This document shows positions 25,688 to 34,900 of a stretch of 64,000 bases of DNA, piece by piece. Positions within the stretch are counted from its first letter, which is position 1, and each line of letters begins with the position of its first letter. The position numbers and the translations under genes are program-made. The notes under the pieces were generated by a model that saw only the letters and a program-made list of their open reading frames with translations, searched no databases and was not told the origin of the DNA. The DNA comes from CAILZL01 sp963791615 (GTDB lineage Bacteria > Pseudomonadota > Gammaproteobacteria > Steroidobacterales > Steroidobacteraceae). The DNA is taken from NCBI GenBank assembly GCA_963791615.1, contig CAWBTE010000006.1:1364001-1428000 (forward strand). The letters run 5' to 3'.

Positions 25688-26602
25688 ATGGATAACAGGA
25701 CTAACGTGAAAGATCGAACCACCGTGTTCATCGTCGGCTGCGGCTATGTCGGCCAACGGCTCGGCCAGCACTGCACTCAGCATCTGGGCCTGCAACTTGG
25801 CCAGGAGTGCAATCTGTATGGTCTGGTACGCAGCACCCGTAATCTGCAGGCGCTGCGCGCTGCACGCATCCAGCCCATCGTGCTGGATCTGGACAGGCTG
25901 ATCCGCAAGGATCTGTCACCGGTGTGGTGCAAGGACGCGCTGCTGTTTTATTTCGCACCGCCGCCGGCGGAAGGCGAGAGCGACACGCGCCTGCATCGCT
26001 TTCTCAACATGCTGCCGGAAAAGCCACAGGCCTTCATCCAGATCAGCACGACGGGTGTGTATGGCAATACCCATGGCAAACAGGTGGACGAAACCAGCCC
26101 GGTGAATCCGCAAACTGCGCGCGCCCAGCGCCGCATGAGTGCCGAACATATTTCGCGTGTGTGGTGTACCGAGAACTCGGTACGCCGGGTGGTGTTGAGA
26201 GTGCCCGCCATTTACGGCCCGGGACGCCTGCCGCTGGAACGCTTGCGTGCGGGCGACCCCGTAATCCGTGCCGATCAGGCGCCGATCATCAACCGCATTC
26301 ATGTCGACGACCTGGTACAGGCCTGCTGCATCGCCGCCAGCCGTGCCGATATCGCAGGCGTGTACAACGTCAGTGACGGCAACAGCGTGACCATGACGGA
26401 ATACCTGCGCAGGGTGGCTCGTCTTGCCAACCTGCCCATGCCCACCGAGATTTCGCTGGAAGAAGCCCAACTCAGCTTCAGCCCGGAGTATCTGTCCTAC
26501 TTGAATGAATCCCGCCGCATCGACAACGCCCGATTGCTGCGCGAGCTGGGCGTGCAATTGAAATATGCAGATCTGGAAGCAGGGATCAGGGCCAGCCTGT
26601 AG
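25688..26602 (+). CDS. YeeZ-like NAD(P)-dependent epimerase/reductase (SDR)
   Basis: 304 residues. The nucleotide-binding motif is FIVGCGYVGQRLG (GxGxxG), followed by extended-SDR features: QISTTGVYGNTHGKQVDETSP (Ser and Tyr of the active site region), VVLRVPAIYGPGRLPLERL and INRIHVDDLVQACCIAA. The substrate is unknown; YeeZ-like proteins resemble sugar-nucleotide epimerases. The last codon, CTG, is followed by a TAG stop contributed by the GTAG end of a palindromic repeat. Confidence 0.85.
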   Translation: MDNRTNVKDRTTVFIVGCGYVGQRLGQHCTQHLGLQLGQECNLYGLVRSTRNLQALRAARIQPIVLDLDRLIRKDLSPVWCKDALLFYFAPPPAEGESDTRLHRFLNMLPEKPQAFIQISTTGVYGNTHGKQVDETSPVNPQTARAQRRMSAEHISRVWCTENSVRRVVLRVPAIYGPGRLPLERLRAGDPVIRADQAPIINRIHVDDLVQACCIAASRADIAGVYNVSDGNSVTMTEYLRRVARLANLPMPTEISLEEAQLSFSPEYLSYLNESRRIDNARLLRELGVQLKYADLEAGIRASL

Positions 26603-26662
26603 GGGCGGTTCGTGAACCGCCCTCTTCTACGCAAGGCAAGGCGGTTCACGAACCGCCCCTAC
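26599..26662. repeat. GTAG-type REP pair (tail-to-tail)
   Basis: Left unit gtaggggcggttcgtgaacc followed by gccc; right unit ggcggttcacgaaccgcccc followed by tac. Each unit has its own hairpin (ggcggttc/gaaccgcc) and the two are inverted relative to each other around a short spacer. It carries the stop codon of the SDR gene and separates it from the convergent ParA-like gene. Confidence 0.85.
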
Positions 26663-26667
26663 AAACA

Positions 26668-27309
26668 TTACGCCGGCTGGCTGCGCTTGCTTTCCAGCCA
26701 CTTGGTGATCGGCGCCCACTGTTCCCAGTCCGGGGCGGCCAGATACTCGGGCAGCTCCAGCACGCTCATGCCACGCTGATAGGCGCGCAGATAGTTGGAC
26801 GACTGACGCAAGGCGCTCAAGTAAGGCACCTTGAGCTTGCCGAGATACTTGTCCAGTTCGCCAAAGATCAGGGTGTTTTCCCGTACCCGGTTGGCTACTA
26901 CGGCGAGACGGGCCTGTTCGCGCTGAATCCGGCCCAGCTCCTGGATTTCTTCCATGAACCGGGCGCAAGCCTTCAGGTCGATGGGCGACGGCACGACGGG
27001 CACCAGAATGGTTTCGGCGCGACGCACCAGCTCATTCATCTCGGCGCCATGGGTTCGGGCCGGAGCATCAATGACGACCACTTCAGTGTCACGCGGCACA
27101 GAACGCAGGCCATCGTCATAGGCTGCGACGCCGGTGATTTTCGGCAGATCCTCGCGGCGCATCGCCAGCCAGTCCAGACTGCTGCTTTGCGGGTCGTAAT
27201 CCGCCAGCGCAACCTTGTAGCCCTCCATCGCAAAATGCGCGGCCACATTGGTTGCCAGCGTGGTCTTGCCACACCCGCCCTTGGCATTCATCACCATCAC
27301 ATGACGCAT
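26668..27309 (-). CDS. ParA/MinD-type ATPase without a ParB partner
   Basis: 213 residues. It begins MRHVMVMNAKGGCGKTTLATNVA with a deviant Walker A (KGGCGKTT, 11-18), followed by the DYDPQSSSLDWL switch and VVIDAPARTHGAEM (Walker B region with Pro and Ala), then a typical LVPVVPSPIDLKA. No parB or parS is seen nearby, and the protein is short, so it belongs to orphan ParA-like ATPases that position or regulate cargo other than the chromosome. It is flanked by a REP pair on its 3' side and divergent from dapF. Confidence 0.85.
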   Translation of the reverse strand: MRHVMVMNAKGGCGKTTLATNVAAHFAMEGYKVALADYDPQSSSLDWLAMRREDLPKITGVAAYDDGLRSVPRDTEVVVIDAPARTHGAEMNELVRRAETILVPVVPSPIDLKACARFMEEIQELGRIQREQARLAVVANRVRENTLIFGELDKYLGKLKVPYLSALRQSSNYLRAYQRGMSVLELPEYLAAPDWEQWAPITKWLESKRSQPA

Positions 27310-27439
27310 AGCTATCCCTCTTGATGTTTTCGAGTATCAGAAGCCTGTCAGCCTTCAACCGGCACAAGACCTCTAACTTAAAGGCCGTCGTGGCAATTGT
27401 CCATGCATGAAATCAGCTACGAGCTGCTATCCTTCACCC

Positions 27440-28261
27440 ATGCAACTGAATTTCACCAAGATGCATGGCCTGGGTAATGACTTCATTGTGTTTGAGGCCG
27501 GCAATACACCTCTGCCGGATGCCCAGCAGCTGCGGGCAATGGCCGATCGCCGCACCGGCATCGGCTTTGATCAGGCGCTGGTGATCCTGCCACCGCGTCA
27601 GTCCCATACCGACCTGTTCTATCGCATCTTCAATGCCGATGGTTCCGAAGTGGAGCAATGCGGCAATGGCGCACGCTGCGTCGCCTCGCTGGTCGCGCAG
27701 CAGCGTGGTCGTCACAAATTGCAGATGGATTGCCCCGGCGGACTGGTGAACGCCGAACTGCTGGCTGATGGTCAGGTTGCCATCGACATGGGCATTCCCG
27801 ATTTCGCGCCTGCGGCCTTGCCCTTTGTCGCGGAGGCTCTGGCAGATCGCTATGACATTGAGGTTGCCGGACAAAAGCTGCAAATCGCTGCGGTGTCCAT
27901 GGGCAATCCCCACGCCGTGCTGCAAGTGTCCGACGTGGATGCTGCACCCGTCGCCAGCATCGGCCCGGCGCTGGAATCCCATCCACGTTTTCCGCAGCGG
28001 GTGAATGTGGGCTTCATGCAAGTGGTCAGTCCGGAACAGATTTACCTGCGGGTATTCGAGCGTGGCGTGGGCGAAACCCAGGCCTGCGGTACGGGCGCCT
28101 GCGCAGCGGTGGCCGTGGGACGCAAGCTGGGCTTGCTGGGCGAGAACGTGCGCGTACGTTTGCCCGGCGGAACGCTCAATATTCGCTGGCCCGCACTCGG
28201 TGAACACTTGTGGATGACCGGTCCGGCGGTTACGGTTTACACCGGTCAAGTTACGATCTAA
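27440..28261 (+). CDS. dapF: Diaminopimelate epimerase DapF
   Basis: 273 residues from ATG 27440 (MQLNFTKMHGLGNDFIVF). The catalytic cysteines are C74 (EQCGNGARC) and C216 (ETQACGTGAC). The enzyme converts LL- to meso-diaminopimelate for lysine and peptidoglycan. It opens the conserved dapF-DUF484-xerC block; the DUF484 gene starts 31 bases after the stop. Confidence 0.96.
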   Translation: MQLNFTKMHGLGNDFIVFEAGNTPLPDAQQLRAMADRRTGIGFDQALVILPPRQSHTDLFYRIFNADGSEVEQCGNGARCVASLVAQQRGRHKLQMDCPGGLVNAELLADGQVAIDMGIPDFAPAALPFVAEALADRYDIEVAGQKLQIAAVSMGNPHAVLQVSDVDAAPVASIGPALESHPRFPQRVNVGFMQVVSPEQIYLRVFERGVGETQACGTGACAAVAVGRKLGLLGENVRVRLPGGTLNIRWPALGEHLWMTGPAVTVYTGQVTI

Positions 28262-28292
28262 GCACCACTCAAAATAGAGACAACACGCCACA

Positions 28293-29018
28293 ATGACTCA
28301 ACCCAATCTGCATGAACCGGCCCCTGCCCGCGATCTGGATCTGGCCGCCGTTTCAGAAGAAGTACTGGTGGACTATCTGGTGCGCCATCCGGATTTCTTC
28401 GAGCGCCATTCCGCTGTGCTGACCCGGCTGCGCATTCCGCACGAACGTGGTGGCCAGACCATCTCGCTAGTGGAGCGTCAGGTGCAGGCGCTGCGTGACA
28501 AGAACCAGCAACTGGAAGCCAAGATCCACGAATTCGTCAGCATTGCGCAGAGCAACGACGCGCTGTCCGACAAGATTCACAAACTGTCCTGCCGGCTGGT
28601 GGCTGCACACGGCGCGGCGCAGGTGCTTGAAGCACTGGAAGCTTCACTGCGTGAGGACTTCGGTGCTTCGCACTGGGTGCTGGTATGTCTGCGCAGCGAG
28701 GTACCCGAACTGTCGCGCCTGATGACGCGCCATCTGCGCCTGCTTGATCGCGGCGCCGGTGAGCTGAAACCGTTTGAAACCTTCTTTGAAGCCAACAAGC
28801 CACGCTGCGGCCAGATTCGTGACACGCAACGCGAATACCTGTTCGGCAATGACGCCCCGGAAATCGGCTCGGCGGCGCTGGTGCCACTGGGTAATGGCGC
28901 CGAATACGGCCTGCTGGCCATCGGCAGCAACGAAACCGAACGCTTCCAGTCCAGCATGAGCACCGACTTCCTGACCCGTATTGGCGAACTGGTCAGTGCG
29001 GCGGTGGGTGCTTTGTAG
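28293..29018 (+). CDS. DUF484-family protein
   Basis: 241 residues. The N-terminus has the family pattern VLVDYLVRHPDFFERHSAVLTRLRIPH, then a coiled coil (LVERQVQALRDKNQQLEAKI) and a C-terminal GAF-like domain ending FLTRIGELVSAAVGAL. It has no known enzymatic function. Its place between dapF and xerC is conserved in Gammaproteobacteria. Confidence 0.93.
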   Translation: MTQPNLHEPAPARDLDLAAVSEEVLVDYLVRHPDFFERHSAVLTRLRIPHERGGQTISLVERQVQALRDKNQQLEAKIHEFVSIAQSNDALSDKIHKLSCRLVAAHGAAQVLEALEASLREDFGASHWVLVCLRSEVPELSRLMTRHLRLLDRGAGELKPFETFFEANKPRCGQIRDTQREYLFGNDAPEIGSAALVPLGNGAEYGLLAIGSNETERFQSSMSTDFLTRIGELVSAAVGAL

Positions 29019-29023
29019 ACTTG

Positions 29024-29095
29024 GGTCGGGGTTGTAGGTCGGGCTTCAGCCCGACAATGTTTAGTCGGGCTGAAGCCCGACCTACAACCCCGACC
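29024..29095. repeat. Large palindromic GTAG repeat between DUF484 and xerC
   Basis: The unit ggtcggggttgtaggtcggg, continuing cttcagcccgac, is answered by its inverted copy around a tiny atgttta-like spacer, giving arms of about 30 bases. Each arm contains an inner hairpin gtcgggctt/aagcccgac. It lies 5 bases after the DUF484 stop. Confidence 0.85.
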
Positions 29096-29125
29096 TGCAA
29101 CGAAACCATCCATGACGTCATGTGA

Positions 29126-30053
29126 ATGAATAACGCCATGCAAGACTGGATCAAGCGTTTCATCACGCATCTGAATACTGAGCGGCGCCTGTCAGCGCAC
29201 ACTGCGTCAGCCTATCAGCACGACCTTGGCGAATTTTCCGGCTACTGCGCTCAGCACGACATCAGCGACTTCAGCAACATCGACAACCTGCATGTGCGCA
29301 GCTTCGCCGCCAGTGAACACCGGCGCGGCATCGGCCCACGCAGCATTCAGCGCCGCTTGTCATCGCTACGCAGTTTTTTCAACTACCTGATTCGCGAACG
29401 ACAGCTCAAGCTCAACCCGGCGCAGGACGTGCGCGCGCCCAAAGCCCCCAAACGACTGCCGGTCACGCTGGATGCGGACCAGATGGCGCACTTGCTGGCC
29501 TTTCGCGCTGATGCCGAACTGGACAAGCGCGACAAAGCCATCATGGAATTGTTCTATTCCAGTGGCCTGCGCCTCGCTGAACTGGTGGGCTTGAATCTCA
29601 GGGACATTGATTTATCCGACCGCACCGTGCGCGTACTCGGCAAGGGCAGCAAGACGCGCGTGGTGCCCATCGGCCGGTTCGCCATCGGCGCGTTACAGGA
29701 CTGGCTGTCGGAACGTAGTGTGCTGCCGCTGCAGGATGCAGAAGCAGTCTTCGTCAGTCGCCAGGGCAAGCGCTTGACGCCCCGCGCTATTCAACTGCGG
29801 GTGGCAGGCTGGGCACGGAAACAGGGCCTCAGCCAGCACCTGCATCCGCACATGTTCCGGCATTCATTTGCCGTCGCATTTGCTGGAATCCAGCCAGGAT
29901 CTGCGTGGCGTGCAGGAACTGCTGGGCCACGCCAATATTTCCACCACACAGGTGTATACCCACCTTGATTTCCAGCATCTCGCCAAAATATATGACGCGG
30001 CGCATCCCCGCGCGCGGAGCAAGAAGCCTGCGGCGGATGATGCAAAGCCGTAG
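29126..30053 (+). CDS. xerC: Tyrosine recombinase XerC (frameshifted)
   Basis: Reconstructed to 308 residues. The N-terminal SAM-like domain is FITHLNTERRLSAHTASAYQHDL; the catalytic domain shows R149 (SSGLRLAELVGL), K173 (GKGSKTRVVP) and H242xxR245 (HPHMFRHSFA). After a +1 shift at about 29872 (extra c in ttt-gc-c-gtcg) it continues SHLLESSQDLRGVQELLGHA with the histidine and then the nucleophile in ISTTQVYTHLDF. One base fewer restores the whole protein. XerC with XerD resolves chromosome dimers at dif. Its TAG stop is the GTAG end of a repeat. Confidence 0.9.
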
Positions 30054-30077
30054 GGGCCGTTCACGAACGACCCCTAC
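30050..30077. repeat. Short GTAG REP between xerC and hslV
   Basis: gtaggggccgttcacgaacg then acccctac: a single hairpin with gtaggggc/cccctac ends. Its first TAG is the xerC stop codon. Confidence 0.75.
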
Positions 30078-30106
30078 GAAAACATTCTCGCAATGAACCA
30101 GCCACC

Positions 30107-30670
30107 ATGTCGCACCCTTCAACTGAATCCGCCATCCAGTTTCACGGCACCACCATCCTTACCGTGCGCCGCAACGGCATCGTCACCATTGGCGGTGATG
30201 GACAGGTGACGCTGGGCAACACCGTCATGAAAGGCAACGCCCGCAAGGTGCGGCGTCTGTATGACGGCAAGATACTGGCCGGCTTTGCCGGCGGCACCGC
30301 CGATGCCTTCACGCTGTTCGAGCGCTTTGAAGCCAAGTTGCAGCAATTCGGCAATCTGACCCGCGCCGCCATTGAACTGGCGAAGGACTGGCGCGGTGAT
30401 CGCGCCCTGCGGCGTCTGGAAGCGTTGCTGTCGGTGGCCGATACAAAGAATCTCTACATCATCTCCGGCAACGGCGATGTCATCGAACCACAGGACGACA
30501 TCATGGCCATTGGCTCGGGCGGTTCGTATGCCTTGTCCGCAGCACGTGCGTTGTTACAGAACACCGAGCTGGATGCGCCCACCATTGTTGAACGCTCGTT
30601 GAACATTGCCGCTGATATCTGCATCTATACCAATCGCAACTTGACCATTGAAACACTTGGGAACGATTGA
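30107..30670 (+). CDS. hslV: ATP-dependent protease subunit HslV
   Basis: 187 residues. The N-terminal-threonine protease signature is GTTILTVRRNGIVTIGGDGQ, so maturation would expose T15 after a 14-residue propeptide, longer than the single Met of Escherichia coli. GNTVMKGNARKVRRLYDGK, AGFAGGTADAFTLFERFE and AIGSGGSYALSAARALL follow. HslV forms the double-hexamer peptidase core opened by HslU. hslU follows 95 bases downstream, the gap being occupied by a palindromic repeat. Confidence 0.96.
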   Translation: MSHPSTESAIQFHGTTILTVRRNGIVTIGGDGQVTLGNTVMKGNARKVRRLYDGKILAGFAGGTADAFTLFERFEAKLQQFGNLTRAAIELAKDWRGDRALRRLEALLSVADTKNLYIISGNGDVIEPQDDIMAIGSGGSYALSAARALLQNTELDAPTIVERSLNIAADICIYTNRNLTIETLGND

Positions 30671-30681
30671 AACCTCTCTGT

Positions 30682-30748
30682 GTAGGCTGGGTTAGCGGTT
30701 CCTCCGCGTAACCCAGCATCCAAATGCTGGGATTGCATCCCAGCCTAC
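30682..30748. repeat. GTAG-type palindromic repeat between hslV and hslU
   Basis: Ends gtaggctggg and cccagcctac are inverted copies; the inside contains two smaller hairpins (gggttagcgg/ccgcgtaaccc and atgctggga/tcccagc). It separates two genes that encode one complex, with hslU starting 18 bases after it. Confidence 0.8.
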
Positions 30749-30765
30749 CCCGGAAACACTCCACC

Positions 30766-32094
30766 ATGTCCTCCATGACCCCTCGTGAAATCGTGCAAGA
30801 GCTTGACCAGCATATCGTTGGTCAGCAAAACGCCAAGCGCGCTGTCGCCATCGCGCTGCGCAATCGCTGGCGACGTATGCAGGTAGCCGAACCGCTACGC
30901 GCAGAAATCACGCCGAAAAACATTCTGATGATCGGGCCCACCGGCGTCGGCAAGACTGAAATCGCGCGCCGTCTGGCCAAGCTGGCGCGTGCGCCCTTCA
31001 TCAAGGTGGAAGCCACCAAGTTCACCGAAGTCGGTTACGTTGGCCGCGAAGTGGACTCCATCATCAAGGATCTGATGGACGTGGCGATCAAGCAGACCCG
31101 CGAACAGGAAATGCACAAGGTGAAACATCGCGCCATGGATGCCGCCGAAGAACGCGTACTGGATGCGCTGCTGCCACGCCCCAGCATGGGCTTCAATCAG
31201 GAAGAAACACCGCGCGATCAGGACACACGCCAGAAATTCCGCAAGAAACTGCGCGAAGGCGATCTGGACGACAAGGAAATTGAAATCGAAGTACGCGCCC
31301 TGCCCATGGGTGTGGAAATCATGGCTCCGCCCGGCATGGAAGAACTGTCGCAGCAATTGTCCGGCATGTTCCAGAACCTGGGTCAGTCACGCAGCAAACT
31401 GCGCAAGATGAAAGTGAGTGAAGCCTTCAAACAACTCACTGATGATGAAGCCGCCAAACTCGTCAATGAAGAAGAACTGAAACTCGCCGCACTGACCAAT
31501 GCCGAGCAGAACGGTATCGTATTCATCGACGAAATCGACAAGATTGCCCGTCGTCAGGAAACCAGCGGTGCAGATGTATCACGCGAAGGCGTGCAGCGTG
31601 ATCTGCTGCCGCTGGTGGAAGGCAGTACGGTCAACACCAAGTACGGCATGGTGAAAACCGACCACATCCTGTTCATCGCTTCGGGTGCCTTCAGTGTTGC
31701 CAAGCCTTCCGATCTGATTCCAGAACTGCAAGGCCGCTTTCCGATTCGCGTCGAACTGGAAGCACTCAAGGTGGAAGACTTCGTGCGCATTCTCACTGAA
31801 CCACATGCGTCGCTATGCACGCAGTATCAGGCCCTGCTGGCTACCGAAGGCGTCAAACTAACCTTCAGCACTGACGCGGTACGCCGTCTGGCCGAAGTCG
31901 CCTACCATGTCAACGAACACACCGAAAATATCGGCGCACGCCGTCTGCACACCGTACTGGAACGCCTGCTGGAAACTCTGTCCTTCGACGCTGCTGACAA
32001 GGACGGCAGTGAAGTCACCATTGATGCCGCCTACGTGGACAAGTATCTGGGCGCACTGGCCAAGGATGAAGACCTTTCCCGATTCATCCTGTAG
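30766..32094 (+). CDS. hslU: HslU AAA+ ATPase subunit of the HslUV protease
   Basis: 442 residues from ATG 30766 (MSSMTPREIVQELDQHIVGQ); the frame upstream to 30724 is repeat-encoded. Walker A is GPTGVGKTEIARRLAKLA, the pore loop KVEATKFTEVGYVGREVDSI, Walker B GIVFIDEIDKIA, and sensor region ELQGRFPIRVEL; the I-domain lies between. The C-terminus DEDLSRFIL is the tail that docks in HslV. It unfolds substrates for HslV. The TAG stop lies in the GTAG end of a repeat. Confidence 0.96.
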   Translation: MSSMTPREIVQELDQHIVGQQNAKRAVAIALRNRWRRMQVAEPLRAEITPKNILMIGPTGVGKTEIARRLAKLARAPFIKVEATKFTEVGYVGREVDSIIKDLMDVAIKQTREQEMHKVKHRAMDAAEERVLDALLPRPSMGFNQEETPRDQDTRQKFRKKLREGDLDDKEIEIEVRALPMGVEIMAPPGMEELSQQLSGMFQNLGQSRSKLRKMKVSEAFKQLTDDEAAKLVNEEELKLAALTNAEQNGIVFIDEIDKIARRQETSGADVSREGVQRDLLPLVEGSTVNTKYGMVKTDHILFIASGAFSVAKPSDLIPELQGRFPIRVELEALKVEDFVRILTEPHASLCTQYQALLATEGVKLTFSTDAVRRLAEVAYHVNEHTENIGARRLHTVLERLLETLSFDAADKDGSEVTIDAAYVDKYLGALAKDEDLSRFIL

Positions 32095-32165
32095 GTTGGC
32101 GCTGAACGCAGTGAAGCCCAACTCCTGAAACCATGTTGGGCTTCGCGGACTCAGCACCAACCTAC
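32091..32165. repeat. GTAG-type palindromic repeat after hslU
   Basis: gtaggttggcgctgaacgca ... caccaacctac with inverted outer ends (gtaggttgg/ccaacctac) and an internal gaagcccaac/gttgggcttc hairpin. It provides the hslU stop codon and extends to 12 bases before the DUF971 start. Confidence 0.8.
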
Positions 32166-32177
32166 GAAGCAACAGCC

Positions 32178-32537
32178 ATGCCCCACCCCACCGCCATCAA
32201 ACTCCGCACCCAGTCAAAACTGCTGGCCATCAGCTTCGATGACGGCAGCAGCTATGAACTGCCGTTTGAATACCTGCGGGTGTATTCACCCTCGGCAGAA
32301 GTACGTGGTCATGGCCCGGGACAGGAAACCTTGCAGCTCGGCAAGCACAATGTGAGCATCAAGGGCGCTGAACCCACCGGCCAATATGCGCTGCGGCTGA
32401 TCTTTGATGATGGCCATGATTCAGGCCTGTACACCTGGGCTTACTTGAAAGAGCTGGGTGAAACGCAGCCGCAAAAGTGGCAGCAGTATCTGGATCGGTT
32501 GAAGGATTTGGGGATTACTTATCCCACCCCAGTGTGA
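32178..32537 (+). CDS. DUF971 (GBBH-like N-terminal domain) protein
   Basis: 119 residues. The family pattern is visible: AIKLRTQSKLLAISFDDGSS, LPFEYLRVYSPSAEVRGHGP and YALRLIFDDGHDSGLYTWAYL. The domain resembles the N-terminal part of gamma-butyrobetaine hydroxylase; stand-alone versions are linked by context to Fe-S or ubiquinone genes. The position after hslVU and before ubiE is conserved in related bacteria. Confidence 0.9.
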   Translation: MPHPTAIKLRTQSKLLAISFDDGSSYELPFEYLRVYSPSAEVRGHGPGQETLQLGKHNVSIKGAEPTGQYALRLIFDDGHDSGLYTWAYLKELGETQPQKWQQYLDRLKDLGITYPTPV

Positions 32538-32570
32538 TTGTCGATACATAAGCGTCGTGTGAGGCCTCAC

Positions 32571-32961
32571 TCACGCCTTTGATTGCTTCAAGGCGGTGAC
32601 CTCGATCTCGATTCGCATTCGAGGATCCGCGAGACCGGCGGAGATCATCATGGCCGCTGGCCGAATTTCACCAAAGTACTTGCGCAGCACGGGCCAGCAC
32701 TCATGGAACTCCGCTCCATTCGGGAGCACGTAAGTAACGCGCACAACGTCCGCCAAGCTCGAGTCTGCCTGCTGCAGCGCCGAAGCGATGTTCTTCAGGC
32801 ACTGTTCGCGTTTGCTCCAACAGGCCTTCAGCAATGCTCATGCTGGAATAGTCGAAGCCGGTGGTGCCTGAAACAAAGACCCAATCTCCAGCGACCACTG
32901 CGCGCGAGTAGCCTATCTGTTGCTCGAAGGTAGATCCGGAGCTAATGAGTTGCTTGGTCAT
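32571..32961 (-). CDS. RidA/YjgF-family protein (frameshifted)
   Basis: Reconstructed to 129 residues. It starts MTKQLISSGSTFEQQIGYSRAVVAGDWVFVSGTTG and after a +1 shift at about 32811 continues QCLKNIASALQQADSSLADVVRVTYVLP, closing with RPAAMMISAGLADPRMRIEIEVTALK. The arginine of the RidA active site is in the DPRMRIEIE block. The family deaminates reactive enamines or imines; this subgroup is not exactly RidA. A gagg ribosome site precedes the start. Either a sequence error or a decaying gene. Confidence 0.75.
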
Positions 32962-33088
32962 CGAAGTGCCTCGAGGTTGCATAGGCAGATGCTACTAGTG
33001 ACGCCCAACAGTTGGAGGTAAGGTTTGAGAGCGTCATCGGTGCCAAACCGTCGATCCACAGATAGTTCACAGGCATGATCCGGACGCT

Positions 33089-33178
33089 ACCTGTCTTTGA
33101 GGTCGCAAATTGCGACCTCAAAGCACCCAGCTCCCCGGCGGCGACCTGAAACATGAAGCCCGTCTGAGGAAGCGCGCC
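33089..33178 (-). pseudogene. Fragment of an ORF6N-domain protein
   Basis: A minus-strand stretch translates to GFMFQVAAGELGALRSQFAT followed by SKTG, which matches the end of the ORF6N DNA-binding domain (FMFQLT..E...LRSQ.ATSK). Neither the domain start nor its usual GGRRY..AFTEQG continuation is present. The perfect 13-bp palindrome at 33096-33122 is the coding sequence of LRSQFATSK. I infer a gene relic in the 270-bp gap 32962-33231, which holds nothing else I can name. Confidence 0.5.
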
Positions 33179-33231
33179 GGACTGAATCTGACCTGCGCAC
33201 AGCCATCTCAGCGTATGAGTGACAAAGTTAA

Positions 33232-33920
33232 TCACTCTTCCGAACTGATGAACTTGTAGATCGCCGCCCCAATCGCAGCGCCCACAATCGGCGCAATCCA
33301 GAACAGCCACAGTTGGCTCACTGCCCAATCACCGACAAACACCGCCACGCCGGTGCTGCGCGCCGGGATTCACGGAGGTGTTGGTCACCGGAATGCTGAT
33401 CAGGTGGATCAAGCGTCAGGCACAGGCCGATGGCCAGTGGCGCGAAGCCCGCCGGGGCGCGTTTGTCGGTGCTGCCCATGATGACGATCAGGAACATGGC
33501 GGTCATCACCACTTCGCAGATCAGCGCGGCATGCATTGAATAGCCACCGGGTGAGTGGTCGCCATAACCATTGCTGGCGAAGCCCGCAGTCACATCAAAG
33601 CCAGCCTTGCCGCTGGCGATGAGGTACAGCACGCCACCGGCCACAATGCCGCCCAGCACTTGCGAAACAATGTAGGGCAACAACTGACTGGCCGGAAAAC
33701 GCCCGCCCACACACAGGCCCACTGACACCGCCGGGTTGAGATGGCAACCGGAGATATGACCGATGCCATAAGCCATGGTCACGACCGTCAGGCCAAATGC
33801 CAGCGACACGCCCAGCAAACCAATGCCCACCTCGGGAAAGGCAGCCGCCAGCACGGCGCTGCCGCAGCCGCCCAGCACCAGCCAGAAGGTTCCGAAAAAT
33901 TCCGCAGCGTACTTTTTCAT
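33232..33920 (-). CDS. aqpZ: Aquaporin Z (two frameshifts)
   Basis: Reconstructed to 228 residues. It begins MKKYAAEFFGTFWLVLGGCG with a tggag ribosome site upstream. The first NPA loop is GHISGCHLNPAVSVGL. After a +1 shift at about 33410 the frame reads HLISIPVTNTSVNP and after a second +1 at about 33370 reads ARSTGVAVFVGDWAV, which completes the second NPA box (NPARS), then IVGAAIGAAIYKFISSEE. It is a water channel in the inner membrane. Both shifts are single extra g residues and disappear if one base is removed at each. Confidence 0.88.
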
Positions 33921-34089
33921 GATTTCTCCATCTGTTCTTGTTGAATCAAGCAAACCGACAGCCGACTGTAAGCCAGAAAGGTACTTACGGGTAAGCCCTG
34001 AGAGGGCGGATTCACTGGCCCGGGCAAACTCGACAGGCCGAACCAGCCTTGACCGGCTAGAATCTGCAAATCATTCGAACCGAATCGCC

Positions 34090-34864
34090 ATGAATTCATC
34101 GCAAGCCAATCCTCCGGATCAGCACGCCCAAGACCGACTTCGGCTTTACTGAAGTGCCCATGGCGGAAAAAGCCCGCAAGGTTCGCGCGGTATTCGATTC
34201 CGTCGCCGGCAAGTACGACATCATGAATGACCTGATGTCGGGTGGCGCGCATCGGTTGTGGAAGCACTTCACGCTGTCGCAAACCGGGCTGCGTCCGGGA
34301 CAGCGAGCGCTGGATGTAGCCGGCGGCACCGGCGACCTGAGCATCGGCATGGCCAAGCAGGTGGGGCCGAAAGGTCTGGTGATTCACACCGACATCAATG
34401 AGGCCATGTTGTCGAATGGCCGGGATCGCCTGCTCGACTTGGGGCTGGTCAGCAACGTCAGCTGGTCGCTGGCCAATGCCGAAAACCTGCCATTTGCGGA
34501 TAACAGTTTCAATTGCGTCACCATCGGCTTTGGTCTGCGCAATGTCACCGACAAGGCCAAGGCACTGCGTTCGATGTTCCGCGTGCTCAAGCCGGGTGGC
34601 CAGCTGATGATTCTGGAGTTCTCGCATCCCACTGCGCCGGGACTGAAGCCGGTCTACGACTGGTACTCGTTCAATGTACTGCCGAAGCTGGGCAAGATGG
34701 TGGCGAATGACGAAGCCAGCTATCGCTATCTGGCCGAATCCATCCGCAAGTTCCCCGATCAGGAAACCCTGTGCGGCATGATGCGTGAGGCAGGTTTTGC
34801 ACAAGTGTCGTATCACAACATGACCGGTGGCATTGTCGCGCTGCATCGTGGTTACAAGTTTTGA
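34090..34864 (+). CDS. ubiE: Ubiquinone/menaquinone C-methyltransferase UbiE (frameshift near N-terminus)
   Basis: About 257 residues. The family N-terminus (..FGFTEVPMAEKARKV) is encoded upstream of the first start in the main frame, so the real start is probably ATG 34090 (MNSSQANPPDQHAQ) with a +1 shift at about 34134; without it the protein would begin at GTG 34154 or ATG 34160. SAM-binding motifs are LDVAGGTGDLSIGMA, NAENLPFADNSFNCVTIGFG and VLKPGGQLMILEFS. It methylates the quinone ring of demethoxyubiquinone. ubiJ and ubiB follow. Confidence 0.93.
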
Positions 34865-34900
34865 TGTGCACGTTGTTAGCCATGCTCGCCTCAGTTCAGT

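Noticed and set aside
26668..27309. ParA gene as part of a plasmid or chromosome partition locus
   Set aside because: No parB partner or parS-like palindrome is present, and the genes around it are chromosomal housekeeping genes.
33096..33122. Perfect 27-bp palindrome as an operator or terminator
   Set aside because: It is better explained as the coding sequence of LRSQFATSK in an ORF6N-domain fragment, where this palindrome arises from the conserved residues.
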